Below, one piece after another: positions 10,924 to 23,180 of a stretch of 64,000 nucleotides of DNA. The position numbers and the translations under genes were made by a program. How positions within the stretch are numbered: position 1 is the first letter of the stretch; every line of letters begins with the position of its first letter. Under the pieces are notes generated by a model. It was not told the origin of the DNA. It did no database searches and saw only the letters and a list, made by a program, of their open reading frames with translations. The stretch spans positions 116,714,790 through 116,778,789 of the forward strand of contig CM038463.1 in the NCBI GenBank assembly GCA_021464415.1. Direction: 5' to 3'. This DNA comes from Lonicera japonica (Eukaryota; Streptophyta; Magnoliopsida; Dipsacales; Caprifoliaceae).

Positions 10924-13900
10924 TTAGTCAACCTCCTCCATCTTGCTACCCTCGGCATCAGCATCTGCTTCCTCCAAAGGAGGCATATCAGCGTCAGCTT
11001 CAGCACCATCATCATCAATGCTCAAACCCAACTTCAACATTCTGTGAATCCTGTTCCCAAATGTGTTTGGCTCCTCCAGGCTGAAGCCAGACGTAAGCAA
11101 TGCAGTCTCAAACAGCAGCAGGACCAAATCCTTAACAGACTTGTCGTTCTTGTCTGCATCGGCCCTCTTTCTGAGCTCGTCCATGATGGCATTCTCGGGA
11201 TTGATCTCCATTGTCTTCTTGCTTGACATGTAACCAGCCATGCTAGAATCCCTCAGTGCCTGTGCCTTCATGATCCTCTCCATGTTAGCAGTCCATCCAT
11301 ACTCACCTGTCACCAAACAGCAGGGAGAATCTACCACACGATCAGATACCACAACCTTCTCTACCTTGTCACCCAGCACATCTTTGATAACCTTGCACAG
11401 CCCCTCAAACTTCTCCTTCAAGGCTTCTTGTTTTTTCTTCTCATCTTCGCTCTCGTCAAGCTTCAGGCCTTCCTTGGTTGCAGAAACAAGCTTCTTTCCC
11501 TCAAACTCCTTCAGCTGGCCCACTGCATATTCATCAATGGCATCAACCATGTACAACACCTCATAACCCCTCTTCCTCAGCTTCTCAAGGAAGGGTGAGT
11601 TCTCTACAGCCTTCTTGCTCTCCCCAGTGATATAATAGATATCATTCTGTCCCTCCTTCATCCTTGTAACATAATCCTTAAGACTGGTCATTTCATCACC
11701 ACACTTGGTGGAATGATAGCGAAGCAACTCAGCAATCTTAGTCCGGTTCTGGGAATCCTCATGAATGGCAAGCTTCAGGTTCTTTGAAAACGCCTCATAG
11801 AACTTATCATAATCCTCCTTGTTCTCAGCAATCTCAAAGAAAAGTTCAATGCATTTCTTGACCAAATTTTTGCGAATGACCTTGAGGATCTTATTCTGCT
11901 GAAGCATTTCTCTGGAGATGTTGAGAGGCAAATCCTCGGAGTCCACAATGCCTTTCACGAAGCTCAGATATTCGGGCATCAACTCTTCGCAGTTATCCAT
12001 GATGAATACACGGCGAACATAGAGCTTGATGTTGTTCTGTTTCTTTTTTGTGTCAAAAAGGTCAAAGGGTGCTCTCTTAGGTACAAAAAGGACCGCCTTG
12101 AACTCTAGCTGTCCCTCAACTGAGAAATGTTTTACAGCCAAGTGCTCCTCCCAGTCATTTGTTAAACTCTTGTAAAATGCACTATACTCTTCCTTCGTGA
12201 TCTCCTCCGGCTTCCTCATCCATATGGGTTTCTGCTTGTTCACCAAGGACCACTCGTGTGATACTTCCTTGATCTTCTTTTTCTTCTTCTCCTCCTTTTC
12301 CTTCTCTTCATCAACCTCCTCTACCTTCCCCTCCTCATCTTTTTTGTCTTCATCATCCTCATCATCAGATATCTCCTTCTCAGTGGTCTTCTCGATCCAG
12401 AGGGAAATGGGGTAGCTAATGAATTCTGAATGCTTCTTGATAAGATCCTTTAGCCGGCGCTCTTCCAGGTACTCCAATTGGTCTTCTTTAAGGTAGAGGG
12501 TCATCTTGGTACCCCTGCCTAGGTTCTCTCCAGAGGTGTCTCTCGTGATTGTGAAAGAACCACCTGCCTGAGATTCCCAGACATACTGCTCATCATCATT
12601 GTGCTTAGTGGTAACAATAACTTTCTCAGCAACCAAGTAAGCCGAGTAGAACCCAACTCCAAACTGCCCAATCATGCTCACATCAGCACCAGCAGCAAGA
12701 GCTTCCATGAACTCCTTGGTTCCAGACCTTGCAATGGTTCCAAGATTATTCACGAGATCTGAATTTGAAGTTTAAAAACAAGAATTAGGTATACAACCAA
12801 AAACGGCAAAAAAACAAAAATTGTTCTTTCAGGACTACTCACCAGCCTTGGTCATTCCAATCCCACTGTCAATGATGGTGAGCGTGTTGTTAGTCTTATC
12901 AGGAATAATATGGATGAAAAGCTCAGGTTGGGCATCAAGCTTGCTCTTGTCAGTCAGGCTCTCAAATCGAATTTTGTCCAGTGCCTACAATATTTCAGTA
13001 TATTGTCATACACAATAGCACACATTCGTATTTCAAATAGAACTAATAATCAATGCAATACAAATAACTATTTAAGAAACCGGCAGGTTGAAATGCAGAT
13101 AATTACATTATGGACGGTTTTGGGTAATAATATCATGCCCATAGGGTTTTCAACACAGACTTCAAAACAGTAGCAAAGCACAGTCAGATGCAAAAGACAC
13201 GTGCAGACATATAAATGTCGAAGTAACTCTAAGAGTCAAATACAACCCTAAAGAACATGTCTATATGGCCCTATAAGTTTAGAACATGTGTCACACACAC
13301 CTATATATACGATTAAAGTCCACAAAATTAAAGGCCTATTAGAATATAATAGTGAAACCATTACTGACTACACTGATACCACACCAGTCACATATCGAAG
13401 TGATAGGGGAGTTCAAAATTCTTATGTCAGGGAACTACTTCAAAGAAGAACCCACTACATCACCATACAATTCTTTCACACAAATAGTCACTTTTTCCCA
13501 TTATTCGGACAAGAGTAATCCAAGTTCTAACCATCATAAGGTATGGTAACACTAACAATTAATATTAGACAAGCGAACTCTGCAAATAATAATAATAGTT
13601 TTAATTAATTAAGTATTAGATCATGGGCAAATTCACGGAAAAGACGATATCATAACGATGCTAGTAGCTTAGCGGGTACAGATCAATCAAGTGAAGTGAG
13701 TACAGATCAATCAAGTGAATCGCTAGAGATTAATAACAGAGATATTAATAAAATTATTACTTAATAAAAATGATTTGAAGGAAGGGAATGTGTATAGAAT
13801 AATACATACATCAGAAGCATTGCTGATGAGTTCACGGAGAAAGATCTCCTTGTTGCTGTAGAAGGTGTTGATGATGAGGCTCAGCAATTGGTTTATTTCT

Positions 13901-13935
13901 GCCTGGAAGGCGAAAGTCTCAGCTTCGGCGGCCAT
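10924..13935 (-). CDS. HSP90: cytosolic heat shock protein HSP90
   Basis: ATP-dependent molecular chaperone of the cytosol. Three exons: 13935-13810, 12984-12843 and 12758-10924. Both introns have GT/AG borders (GTATGT...TGTAG and GTGAGT...TTCAG), and the joined frame gives 700 residues, the usual length for plant cytosolic HSP90. The N-terminal ATPase domain shows [10 protein letters not shown] (catalytic Glu at residue 35), IDSGIGM and GQFGVGFYS (about 120-128). A charged linker rich in D, E and K lies at about 218-254, followed by the middle domain and a C terminus ending in MEEVD, the TPR co-chaperone motif. That ending and the absence of a targeting peptide or KDEL place it in the cytosol or nucleus. 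The start is the only ATG ahead of [11 protein letters not shown]; the codon two before it is GTG, not ATG. No frameshift or stop was seen. The paralogue cannot be assigned. Confidence 0.97.
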
Positions 13936-14051
13936 GTCCACTGTAGCACTCTGATCTGATCAAACAAAATATTTCGACCGATCTAGTCTAGCGATTCTAA
14001 ACAAAGCCAAGGCAAACTTTAGAGGAGGAGACCCGACTTACAGCGGTCTTC

Positions 14052-14059
14052 TTTATATA
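14052..14059 (-). promoter_or_regulatory. TATA box of HSP90
   Basis: TATATAAA on the minus strand, about 117 bases upstream of the HSP90 ATG, at a sensible distance for a short 5' UTR. Confidence 0.7.
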
Positions 14060-14067
14060 GGCGTCCT

Positions 14068-14087
14068 TTAGGGTTTCTAGATCCTTC
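14068..14087 (-). promoter_or_regulatory. imperfect heat shock element beside a telo box
   Basis: Just upstream of the TATA box, 14075-14087 reads TTCTAGATCCTTC. This is the heat-shock-element pattern with one changed base in the middle module (GAT for GAA). The overlapping 14068-14076 is TTAGGGTTT, the telo box found in promoters of many highly expressed plant genes. The motifs are seen directly; their function is inferred. Confidence 0.45.
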
Positions 14088-14300
14088 TCTAAATATCTAA
14101 TTTTCTTATATTCCACCTCATCAACCTAGCCATAAGGGAAAAAAATAACACATTAAAAATTTATAAAATCAATGGCTTACAATTATTTATAATAAATAAG
14201 ATAAATTTTTGATCATTAAATGTATTTTTAAAATATTAAATCAAAAAAGTCTAACAATTTTTTTCTTTTTCTTTCTCTCTCTGATTCCACTAATCTATTA

Positions 14301-14583
14301 CTCCTTACGTCCCAATTTAATTATCACACTTTGAAAAATTAAAAATTAAAAAGACATAATAATTATTCAAAGAGAAAATACTTATTTTCAAAAACGTCCT
14401 TTATTTTTCTTCTAATAAAAAAAGGTGGCTAGATTCAAATAAAGAAAGTGGGAACAGTTTAAAGAGTAATATTGAAAATAAAAAAATTGTTGTAATTAAT
14501 GACATGCTAAACGTAAGAAGTGGATAATTATTTTGGGACAGCTATAAATGGAATAATGGATAATTAAATTGGGATGAAAGGAG
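14301..14583. mobile_element. Stowaway-like MITE
   Basis: Terminal inverted repeats CTCCTTACGTCCCAATTTAA and the inverse of CTCCTTTCATCCCAATTTAA, with TA on both sides (14299-14300, 14584-14585). The CTCC...GTCCCAAT end type and TA target fit Tc1/mariner Stowaway MITEs. It lies upstream of HSP90. Confidence 0.85.
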
Positions 14584-14706
14584 TATATTTCTCTCACTTT
14601 TTTATTTCATTAACGTCTTTTTAAAATTTAAAACGCATTCAATTTAAATATAAAAACTATAAATTAATAAAATTTGCATTTTTGAAATCTACTTATCCAT
14701 GGCTAG

Positions 14707-15395
14707 TGATGGTGTAAAATAATAATTTTACCATTAGCCTACAAAAATAATATTGTTCACTTTCTCTTTAAATAAAAATTCCACTCACCTCACCTACTTC
14801 CACTAAAATTCTACTCACTTCACGTACTTTCACTAAAATTCCACTAACCTTTTATCAAATTACCTCTTTGCCCCTCATTTGCACTAAATTTACTTTCTTA
14901 TCATTCTCTATTTACCTATAAATACCTTCTCTCATTCATTCATTTACATATCAAAAAATCTCATCCAAAAGATTCAAAGCCATTGACAATACAAATACAA
15001 GTCAATTTAAGAAGAATATAGGAGGTCTTATACTCTCTTCTCATACTCCAAAAAAAATATCAACAACCCTTATACACTATCTCTCCTACACAATTTATTA
15101 TTCATCGTATTGAAGTATTTGTAATCCTAATTCTATATTTATAAATAGAATTAGTGAAATTGTTGAGAGAAAAATTGGTAGCTTGTATTCTCATCCGAGC
15201 TGATTGCTTTTGAGCTAATACAAAGCAAACATACACAAAAGGAGGACGTACTGCTGGAATAGCAAAAGCGTTACCAGAGGAACCTACCTTATTAAAAAAG
15301 GTCATGTGCTTATCATTGCGTTGCATTTACTTTTTATTCACCGATATTCACTTATTGATTAGTTAATTATCTACTTATAGATTTGGTTACCATCA
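14707..15395 (+). repeat. 5' LTR of the Tat-like element
   Basis: Starts TGATGGTG and ends ACCATCA, 689 bp. The homologous 3' LTR is at 25566-26253. The 3' half contains the phrase GAGCTAATACAAAGCAA and a GGAGGACGTACTGC segment that also occurs, diverged, in the LTRs of the element at 28853-33368. Confidence 0.85.
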
Positions 15396-15418
15396 GTTGG
15401 CGCAGTCTGTGGGAAAGA
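15396..15418 (+). other. primer-binding site region
   Basis: Directly after the 5' LTR comes TTGGCGCAGTCTGTGGGAAA, in the position of a tRNA primer-binding site. The element at 28853 has the near-identical TTGGCGCCGTCTATGGGAAA at the same place. The priming tRNA was not determined. Confidence 0.6.
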
Positions 15419-15471
15419 CAGTTTTTCAAAGTCACGTACCTTCCCAAAAGCTAAACACACCCAAAAATTAC

Positions 15472-18190
15472 CATGTCTTCCAAAGACACCCAGCCAGATC
15501 TTATACTAGCCCTGCAAGAGCAACAAGCCATCCTTCATGTCCGAATCGAAAGGCTCCTAGCTTAGAGAGGGACCCCCTCAGTCAGCTCAAGAAGCAGGTC
15601 GGTATCAGTCTCCGAATCTGCTGATGTCTGCCCAGTTCTTCCACGAGTCCCAGTCAGAGAAAGATTTGGAGACCATGGCAAAGAATCGAGGGGGAGCTGC
15701 AGCAGAATTAGTGAGCTTAAATCTAACCGTTCCAACTCCACGAGGGAGACCTCATATGAAGAAGTGTCAGCTACACCCACTATCTCGCCGATAAAAGACC
15801 AATGGGTGAATTTAGTACACGAGTGGCACTTAGAGGGAGCTTCACGACGTCAAAGCCTGAGTAGAGGCCTATCTCCCCCTCCACCAGCCCGGGTACACGA
15901 ATAAGACACATGAAGTGGAGGTCAGACCTCGAAGATCCGTATTCGACAAAATATCACACAGGGAATCGGTGGAAAAGGTCGAAAAAATGCTAATGTTCAG
16001 GATAGAGGCTTAGATGGCGAAGATGATGAAGATTGTGGGCAATCTGGGAGGGAGTTCAGCAGCAGCTCTTATGAGGGACTCTAAGTCTCCATTCGCAAAC
16101 CACATACAGAGTTGTCAGGTCCGTGAAAAGTTCAAGCTCCCAGCACTAGAATCTTATGACAGAACCACTGACCCTGTGGACTATTGGCAATAGTATAGGA
16201 ATATAATGAGGCTCTAGAATGTCCCAGATAAAATTATTTGCGGAGCTTTTGTCACCACTCTTAAGGGAGAAGCCCGAATGTGGTGCAACAACCTACTACC
16301 CACCACTAAGTTTATTTCTCACTTTCTGGGAACGAGGAAACAGTCCAAGTCCTCTACTCACCACTTCACTGTAAAGCAGAAGTCGACAGAGGGCCTGAAG
16401 GAGTATACTTGTCGATTCAACCAAGAAAGCCTTATGGTCACCAATCTCAATGAAGGTGTGGCAGTGGCAGCATTTATGGAAGGAGTGAATTCCCCCGACT
16501 GCCTTATAACCTTAGCAAGGTTGGCTCATAAAACCATGTCCGAGCTCTTGAATGAGATCAACAAATATATTGGCGTGGAAGAAACCCTGCAAGGAAAGAA
16601 CCTATCAAGTCTATCAGCTCTCCTATCTTCCTCCAAGCGCCAGAGAGGGCACAACCCACCTCGTGGTCAAGAGAGAGAGGGTAGGCAGGGCAAGAAAGAA
16701 TCTAATAAGTTCGAACCAAGCGATGGTGGAGCTCGCTAGCAGTTCACCCCACTAACAGCTTATTTGGGGGAAGCCTATGCTTAGGGATGGCAAAAAAACC
16801 CAACACGACGGGTTTTCGACCCGACCCAACCCAGATGGGGCGGGTTCGGGGCTGGTTTTTTTAAGCCCGGGGCGGGTTTGGTAATTTTTTTAAAACCCGG
16901 ATCGAGTTCGGGGCGGGTTAGGGTTCTGCGTTCTTAAAACCTGACCCGACCCGCTTAGATATATATAAATATATTAATATAAATATTATACATATATATA
17001 TATTATATATTTAATATTTTTAATTTTAAATATTGATCAAATACAAACCCTAAGTCACTTACTCACCCATTTTCTCAGTGCCGCACATCTCATTCTCTTA
17101 GTGCCGTACATCTCACTACAACTCACTTACTCACCCACACCGACACACCATTTACACCAACAGATCTGAGACCCCACTCCATCTCTGCCTCTCCGGTCTC
17201 CCTCACATTTGCTCGTCCTCCATTTTCGGTCTCCCTCACGCACGCATTTGGTCACACATCTCCTCCGCAGTCCACGCCGTTTTTCCTCCTTCTCTAGTCG
17301 TCGTAGTCTCTCCTCCACATGCCACGCCGTTCTTCCTTCTTTTTGGTTAATTTGGTTATAACTTAATGATGGAATTGTAGACTTGTTGTTTGATTGTATT
17401 ATGTAGTTTAGGATTTGTTGTTTGATTTTTAGCTTGCTTGTTAGCTTGTTGCTTTGCTGCGTGCCTGCTGCTTTGTTGCTTGTTATTCAAATTTTTTTTT
17501 AGTTCAAAACACACTGATTTTGGCAGGTGGGTTTTCAACCCGACCCTGTTACTCCTTATTCGGGGCGGGGTGGGGCTCCTATATATCAATGCGGGGCGGG
17601 TTTGGGTTCAAGAAAAAAAACTTGTCTCGGGTTCGGGGCAGGGTGATATACACGCGGGTCGGGTTTGGTATTGGCCAAACCCGCCCCATACCCGACCCAT
17701 TGCCATTTCTACCTATGCCTAATTAGAGCCACGGCTGATTCCTGAAGCTCGAAAAATGAAGACTTATAAAAAGAAAAAGGATACCGCCAAATATTGTCGG
17801 TACCACAAATATCACGAGCATGAGACAGACGATTGATAAAAACTAATAGAAGATATCGAAAAGTTCATTTAGAGATGGCAGCTCAGACAGTATGTGGATA
17901 AGAAGAAGGAGGTCCCCCCAAAAGCCAAGGGTAAGGTACCCGACAACGAAATATACATAATTGAATGGGGCTTTTCTTACTCTAGAAATAGCAACAGGTC
18001 TAAGAAGGCCTATATCAGGCAGGCTAAGTCATTGAGCTCAGAGACCGAATGCTTTAGCTTCAAGCCAACTAAAATGGTGAAATATGACGTCAAAGAGCTC
18101 GTGTTCACTGATGAAGACATGGATGGAGTGGAGTTCCCCCACGACGACCCCTTGGTGATAACGGCGATGGTAGGCAATCACAATGTCCAC
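15472..18190 (+). pseudogene. gag of the Tat-like element, broken
   Basis: The frame begins at the ATG at 15472 and soon meets TAG stops. The best preserved part is 16278-16739, with GEARMWCNNLLP, LKEYTCRFNQE and FMEGV, typical of the retrotransposon gag capsid domain. Several stops are TAG where CAG is expected, for example between YWQ and YRN near 16190 and in RL*NV near 16215. The frame is interrupted by the hAT-like element at 16782-17711 and resumes after it. It cannot give a full protein. Confidence 0.75.
16782..17711. mobile_element. hAT-like non-autonomous element
   Basis: A 930 bp insert in gag with ends TAGGGATGGCAA and TTGCCATTTCTA. It is flanked by the 8 bp duplication CCTATGCT / CCTATGCC (16774-16781, 17712-17719; 7 of 8). 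Both ends carry G+C-rich GGGTCGGG-type tracts. An 8 bp target duplication and these ends fit hAT. The open frames inside (17438-17726) overlap low-complexity DNA and are not genes. Confidence 0.85.
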
Positions 18191-18560
18191 TGAATACTCA
18201 TAGACACAATGAGCGATCTCCAACCTCATATACTACAGTGCCTTTAAGGCAATAGGCCTCACAACAGAACACTTAACTCATTCGACAGTTACTCTCGTTG
18301 GGTTCTTTAGGGAAAATCCCAAGTCTTTAAGGACCATCAAGCTTATTGTGACCCTGGGAACAGCTCCGAAGCAGGTCACTACCATCGCCGAGTTCTTGGT
18401 ACTCGATAGTGCCCCTTATTATAATGCAATTATAGGCAGGGCTATGCTCAATAAGATCAGAACAGTCATCTCGATTTGCAGCTTAACCATGAGGTTCCCT
18501 AACCCCCATGGAGTTAGGGAGGTCAGAGGAAACCAAGTGGAGGCTCGGTACTATTAGTTC
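18090..18560 (+). pseudogene. gypsy aspartic protease, inactive
   Basis: HDDPLVITAMVGNHNVH precedes ILIDT, and downstream is SAPYYNAIIGRAMLNKI in another frame stretch (18348-18557); together these are the retropepsin pattern of gypsy pol. The catalytic DTG has become DTM (near 18202-18210), and stops and frameshifts separate the pieces, so the enzyme is dead. Confidence 0.7.
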
Positions 18561-18722
18561 AAAACTCTAAAATAGGTCAGGACCTCCAATGTCAAGGTGG
18601 TAGAGCTCGAAACCTTAACCGTCACAAAATTAGCTGTCACAGAAAGGCCCGTTGACTCGAAAAAATGGGAATTAGGTACCTTGGACCCGAGGGACAAAGA
18701 GAAATAGCTCAGTGGAAAGCCT

Positions 18723-20400
18723 GTGGAGGACTTGGAAGATTTAATCTTGGACCTCTTACAGCCCAACAGAGTCCTAAAAATCAATAACCAGTTCGGTCCA
18801 AAAGTCAGAAAAAAGCTCGGCCAATGCCTGCGAGCTAACGCCGATGTTTTTGCATGGTCCCATGATGACATGAAAGGGTTGAACCCGAAGGTCATGGTCC
18901 ACAAGCTAAAAGCAGACCCAGATTTCAAGCCCGTGAGGCAATAGAAGAGAAACTTTGCTGCAGAGAGAAACTTGGCAGCTAAAGAAGAAGCCCAGAAGCT
19001 ACTCTAAGATGGATTCATTCATGAGGTCCACTACCTAAAGTGGCTCTCTAATGTGGTGCTTGTGAAGAAACATAGCGGGAAGTAGAGAGTCGATTTCAAG
19101 AACCTCAACAATGCCTGTCCAAAAGATAGTTTTCCACTCTCGAAAATTGATTAACTTATAGATACAACCACAAGCCATAAGTTGTTAAGCTTTATGCATG
19201 AATGCATACTCTGGCTACAACTAGGTCAGGATGGCTCCTGAAGATGAAGAAAATACCCATTTATCACTAATAAGGGAACATACTGCTACAGGGCCATGCC
19301 ATTCGGCCTCAGGAATGTTGGAACTACTTACCAGAGGGTGATGAGTGCATTGTTCAAGGACTAAATTGGCATGAACATGGAGGTCTGCAACAATATGCTG
19401 GTCAAGAGTCTCAAGGCCTCTAGTTATGTGGCCGACCTCAGTGAAGCCTTTACCATACTTAGATAAAATGGCATGTCCCTCAACCCTACCAAGTGCACCT
19501 TCAGAATGAAAGGGGAAAATTCTTAGGCTTTATGATCACTCAGAGGAAAATCGAAGCCAACCCGAGAAAATACAAGCTCTAATAAACATGAAACCGCTAA
19601 CCCATCCGAAAGAGGTCCAAAGCCTTACTGGAAGGGTAGCAACTTTGAACAGGTTCATTTCAAAGGGTACAGACAAGTGCCACCCCTTCTTCAAAGCTTT
19701 CAATAAAGCCTTTGAATGAACAGAAGAAAGTGAGCTGGCTTTTCAGCAGCTCAAACAATACCTGGGAGCCCCTCCCCTGCTTAGCTCGCCAAAAAAAGAG
19801 GAAATTTTAATCTTATACCTGCGGTATCCCGAACAGCTGTTAGCTCAGCACTGATGAGAAATGAGGAAGGAGCTCAATTACCTGTCTACTACACAAGCAG
19901 AGCTCTGCACGCTGTAGAGCTAAATTATCCAAGGTTAGAGAAATTGGCCTACGCCCTCCTAATCATATTCAAAAAGCTGAGGCCTTACTTCTAAGCCCAC
20001 ATTATAGATGTGCTCACAGATCGACCACTACGAAGAATTCTTGACAAACCAGATCAATCAGGGCGTTTGGCTATTTGGGCTGTTGAGCTCAGGTAATTTA
20101 TGATAAATTATAGACCTAGGACTTCAGTTAAGGGCTAGGCCGTGGCAGACTTCATAGCATAGTTCACCTACATTGAAGAATTAGTTTCCAAGTTACCAGA
20201 ATTATTACCCCTGTAGACCCGAGCACCTTGGGCTCTACCTCGTCGAGCTTATAATCAGAGATTTCTATTTGGATACTTCACGCAGATGGGGCCTCCAATC
20301 TACAAGGCTCTGGAGCCGATTTGATACTGATCACTCCTAGGCCAACACCCTGAAAATAGCTCTAAAATTTCTCTTCAAGGCCTCTACTAATGAGGCTGAG
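18723..20400 (+). pseudogene. reverse transcriptase and start of RNase H, broken
   Basis: Scattered across frames are AMPFGLRN (near 19295), QRVMSALFKD and the following segment containing LNPTKCTF (near 19480), as in gypsy reverse transcriptase. The YxDD-type catalytic box is not intact (NNMLVKS in its place). ILHADGASN near 20275 begins the RNase H domain, of the DG(A/S)SN type used by Tat-lineage elements. Many in-frame stops are present. The solo LTR at 20401 cuts the RNase H after TNEAE. Confidence 0.75.
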
Positions 20401-21596
20401 TGTGAGAATCCGCAAATGCGACCCCAGGTTCTCAGCCTCTGGTTTGGGAGTCTGAAATATCGGAAAGGATTCCGTTGTTCCATTTGCTTCTATGTGTTGA
20501 TAATTCATATCGGGTGTCCCTCTATCCTATTTCTAGATGCAAGAGGGTTCGTTCAGAGTCGCCAGTATGTTTTACAAGAAAACGGACAAAAAGATTATGT
20601 AAGAAGGAAGGCTACAGATAAGCCTTTCTTTACACGGTTTGGGAAGGTGTTAAGCACCCATTCCGCCCTTTCGGTCTCTAATGGTCTTATATGTTTATTC
20701 TATGTTGGAAAACTTGGATGCTTTTACTGATATTCTACTGCTTTCTGGAAATAACTAATGAAAACTTGATTTTCGAGCGCGTTAGGAATCTACCACAACC
20801 ATGTTGCCACTTCGCTTACTAGGACGGGGATCGACCTGTCCGGTCAGGTCGCGGGGCAGCGCCCCGTTTAGAAAAATCGAATTTTAAACAAGTTTACAAT
20901 AAAACTAATATACAAATATCTTATTTAATTACTAGAAGAGACTTTCGTTACCTTCCCAGCGATAATAATAATAATAAGAGAGAAAATATAATACAGCAGA
21001 GAAGACCTCTGACGGATATCAGCTTTCCTCTTAGAAATATTTTCGGCTGTCTGACTCTAAAAGGTGGCACTCCGGGTGCCAAGATTAGATCCGAGACTCT
21101 TGCGAAAATAAATGTTATCACAGATGCTTCCGGAGAAGGCTTAAAGATTAGAAAATATCAGAGAGAATAAGGAATTTTAGTATAGAAATTGTGGCGAGAA
21201 GTTACCGTCTAGAACCCATGGGGGTGATGCCTTATTTATAGTGCTCGGGAGAGTTTGTCGCGCGACATTCCCCAACTTTATCTGTTTGTCGCGCGACGTA
21301 TCTGTTTCACTGTACCTGTTTGTCACGCGACAAACGGTTGAAATGATGGGTTCTGACACTATGATGTGTCAGAAAGTGGTTGGTCGGTGTTTGGAGGACT
21401 TATCGCGCGATATAAGGGAGATTGTCGCGCGACATACTGGTTTGTCGCGCGATAATCCCTTTAAAAACAGGTTTGTTTGGCCAACAAAACCTTTTTGGGG
21501 CAGTTTTGGATGCTCAGGTGGGTCCCGGGCTCTAAGAACTATACTTCTCGATAGTCGTTGGGGTTCTTGCGGGGGTCACGGATCGGGGTGTCTACA
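20401..21596 (-). mobile_element. solo LTR B, nested in the Tat-like element
   Basis: The 1196 bp insert starts TGTGAGAATC and ends GGTGTCTACA on the plus strand, with the perfect 5 bp duplication CTGAG (20396-20400, 21597-21601). Removing it restores the RNase H reading TNEAE-Y. A TATA box on the minus strand (21232-21240) gives minus orientation. It contains six copies of a GTCGCGCGAC-like palindrome (21257-21453), a two-hairpin module (20803-20866) and the conserved block at 20641-20669. Confidence 0.9.
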
Positions 21597-21910
21597 CTGA
21601 GTACAAAGTAATCATTTCAGGTCTCAGAATAGCTAGTGATCTGGGAGCAAAGCAGATGGCATTTTACAACGACTCTGCAGTCGTGATTGGCCAAATACTT
21701 GGCCACAACATGGCAAAAGAAGACCACATGGCTGCCTGCTTGGTAAAGGCTAAAACAGAAACTCAGATGTGCTCTAACTTAATTTTCATTAAGGTCCCAG
21801 GAGCTCAAAACAATAAAGCAGATCGCCTAGTTAAGCTCGCCACGACTTCAAATGTACCGAGTGGAATTCATGTCGAGTACCTAGAAAGAAAGCCATGGAT
21901 GAGCTCGTAG
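21597..21910 (+). pseudogene. RNase H, remainder after the nested LTR
   Basis: Continues the domain from before 20401: SGLRIASDLGAKQMAFYNDS and VVIGQILG, with the FYNDS aspartate of the RNase H core. The open part runs to about 21910. It is a fragment of pol and cannot be expressed as a normal polyprotein. Confidence 0.75.
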
Positions 21911-21979
21911 TGGTAGACACAACTCCAGTACAAATCTACAAGTGCTAGATTAATCTAATCCTGAGCTACCTCACAAATG

Positions 21980-23180
21980 GAGCTCTTCCAAATGATAAGA
22001 AGATGGCCAAAAGGATAAAATATATGCCTAACAGATATGTGGTCATCAAAGCAACGCTATATAAGAGAGGGTGCGTCCTTCCCTTTTTGCTCTACCTGCA
22101 CCCTCACCGAGCCCAAGTAGCTTTGCTAGAGATTCACGAAAGTTTATGTGGAGGGCACCCAGCAGCTCGTTCATTAGCTCTTAAAGTTCGCAGACAGGGC
22201 TATTTCTGGCCCACTATCCTGCAAGACGCCAAGGAACTGGTAAGAAAATGTGACAAGTGCCAGCGGTTAGCCAACATCCAACAGTTCACGATAGAGCTCA
22301 TAACCCCTGTTAGCAACCCTTGGCCCTTTTCTCAATGGGACATGGACATAGTTTGGCCCTTTTTCTTGGGCAAAGGCCAAACCAAGTTCGCGGTAGTACT
22401 ATTGATTACTTCATCGAGTGGGCTGAGGCAGAAGCCCTGGCCACAATTACCACCATGAAGATTCAAAGTTTCGTTTATAAAAACATCATCTGCCGCTTTG
22501 GCCTCCCAAAGGTGCTGATCACTGACGATGGAAAGCAATTCGATTATGACTTCTTTAGAGACTTCTGCAAAGGATATGGAACTAAGAACCATTATAGCTC
22601 CCATGTCCATCCTCAGGCCAATGGCTAAGCAAAGGTTACCAATAGAACTTTACTAAACTTATTAAAAAAGAGACTTAACGATGATTAAGAAAACTGGTCA
22701 GAAGAGCTCCCATCGGTACTATGGGCTTATAGGACCACCATCAGAGATCCAACGGGTGAAACTCCTTTCTTTCTAGCTTATGGAACATAAGTAATTATTC
22801 CAGTGGAGATAGGAGTGCTAACTTACATAATCAACCATCATGACCCAACTCATAATAATGAAAACCTGCTGGCTAACTTAGATCTTCTTAAAGAAAAAAG
22901 AGAGCAATCTCGAATCAAAGAAAAGGCATATAAAAGAAGTATGATCAAAAGTTACAACAAAATGGTCAAGCACATAAGTTTGAATGTAGGTAACTTAGTA
23001 CTTCGAAAAGTCACCCTAGCAACAAAGATTTCTGAACATGGCAAGCTCACTGCCAAGTGGGAAAGTCCATATGTGGTCACCAAGGTCAACCGATCTGGCA
23101 CTTGCTATTTGAGAACCGTGGATGGCATGGAGCTCATGAGACCATGGAACATAGAGCACCTCAAGAGATACTATCCTTGA
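21980..23180 (+). pseudogene. gypsy integrase, broken
   Basis: An N-terminal HHCC zinc finger (HESLCGGHPAARS ... CDKCQR, about 22132-22265) is followed by the catalytic core: WDMDIVWPF, then after a frame change TDDGKQFDYDFF and HPQANG (22320-22628). The C-terminal part ends MRPWNIEHLKRYYP at 23180. At least one frameshift (near 22390) and TAA/TAG stops (near 22625, 22685, 22790) break it. No chromodomain was seen, in line with a non-chromoviral gypsy lineage. Confidence 0.8.

Noticed and set aside
11044..12415. Plus-strand open frames across HSP90
   Set aside because: They are shadows of the HSP90 coding strand, with low-complexity Ser/Phe runs opposite its acidic linker.
17127..17726. Open frames in both directions around 17.1-17.7 kb
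   Set aside because: They lie inside the hAT-like element and follow its G+C-rich terminal repeats.
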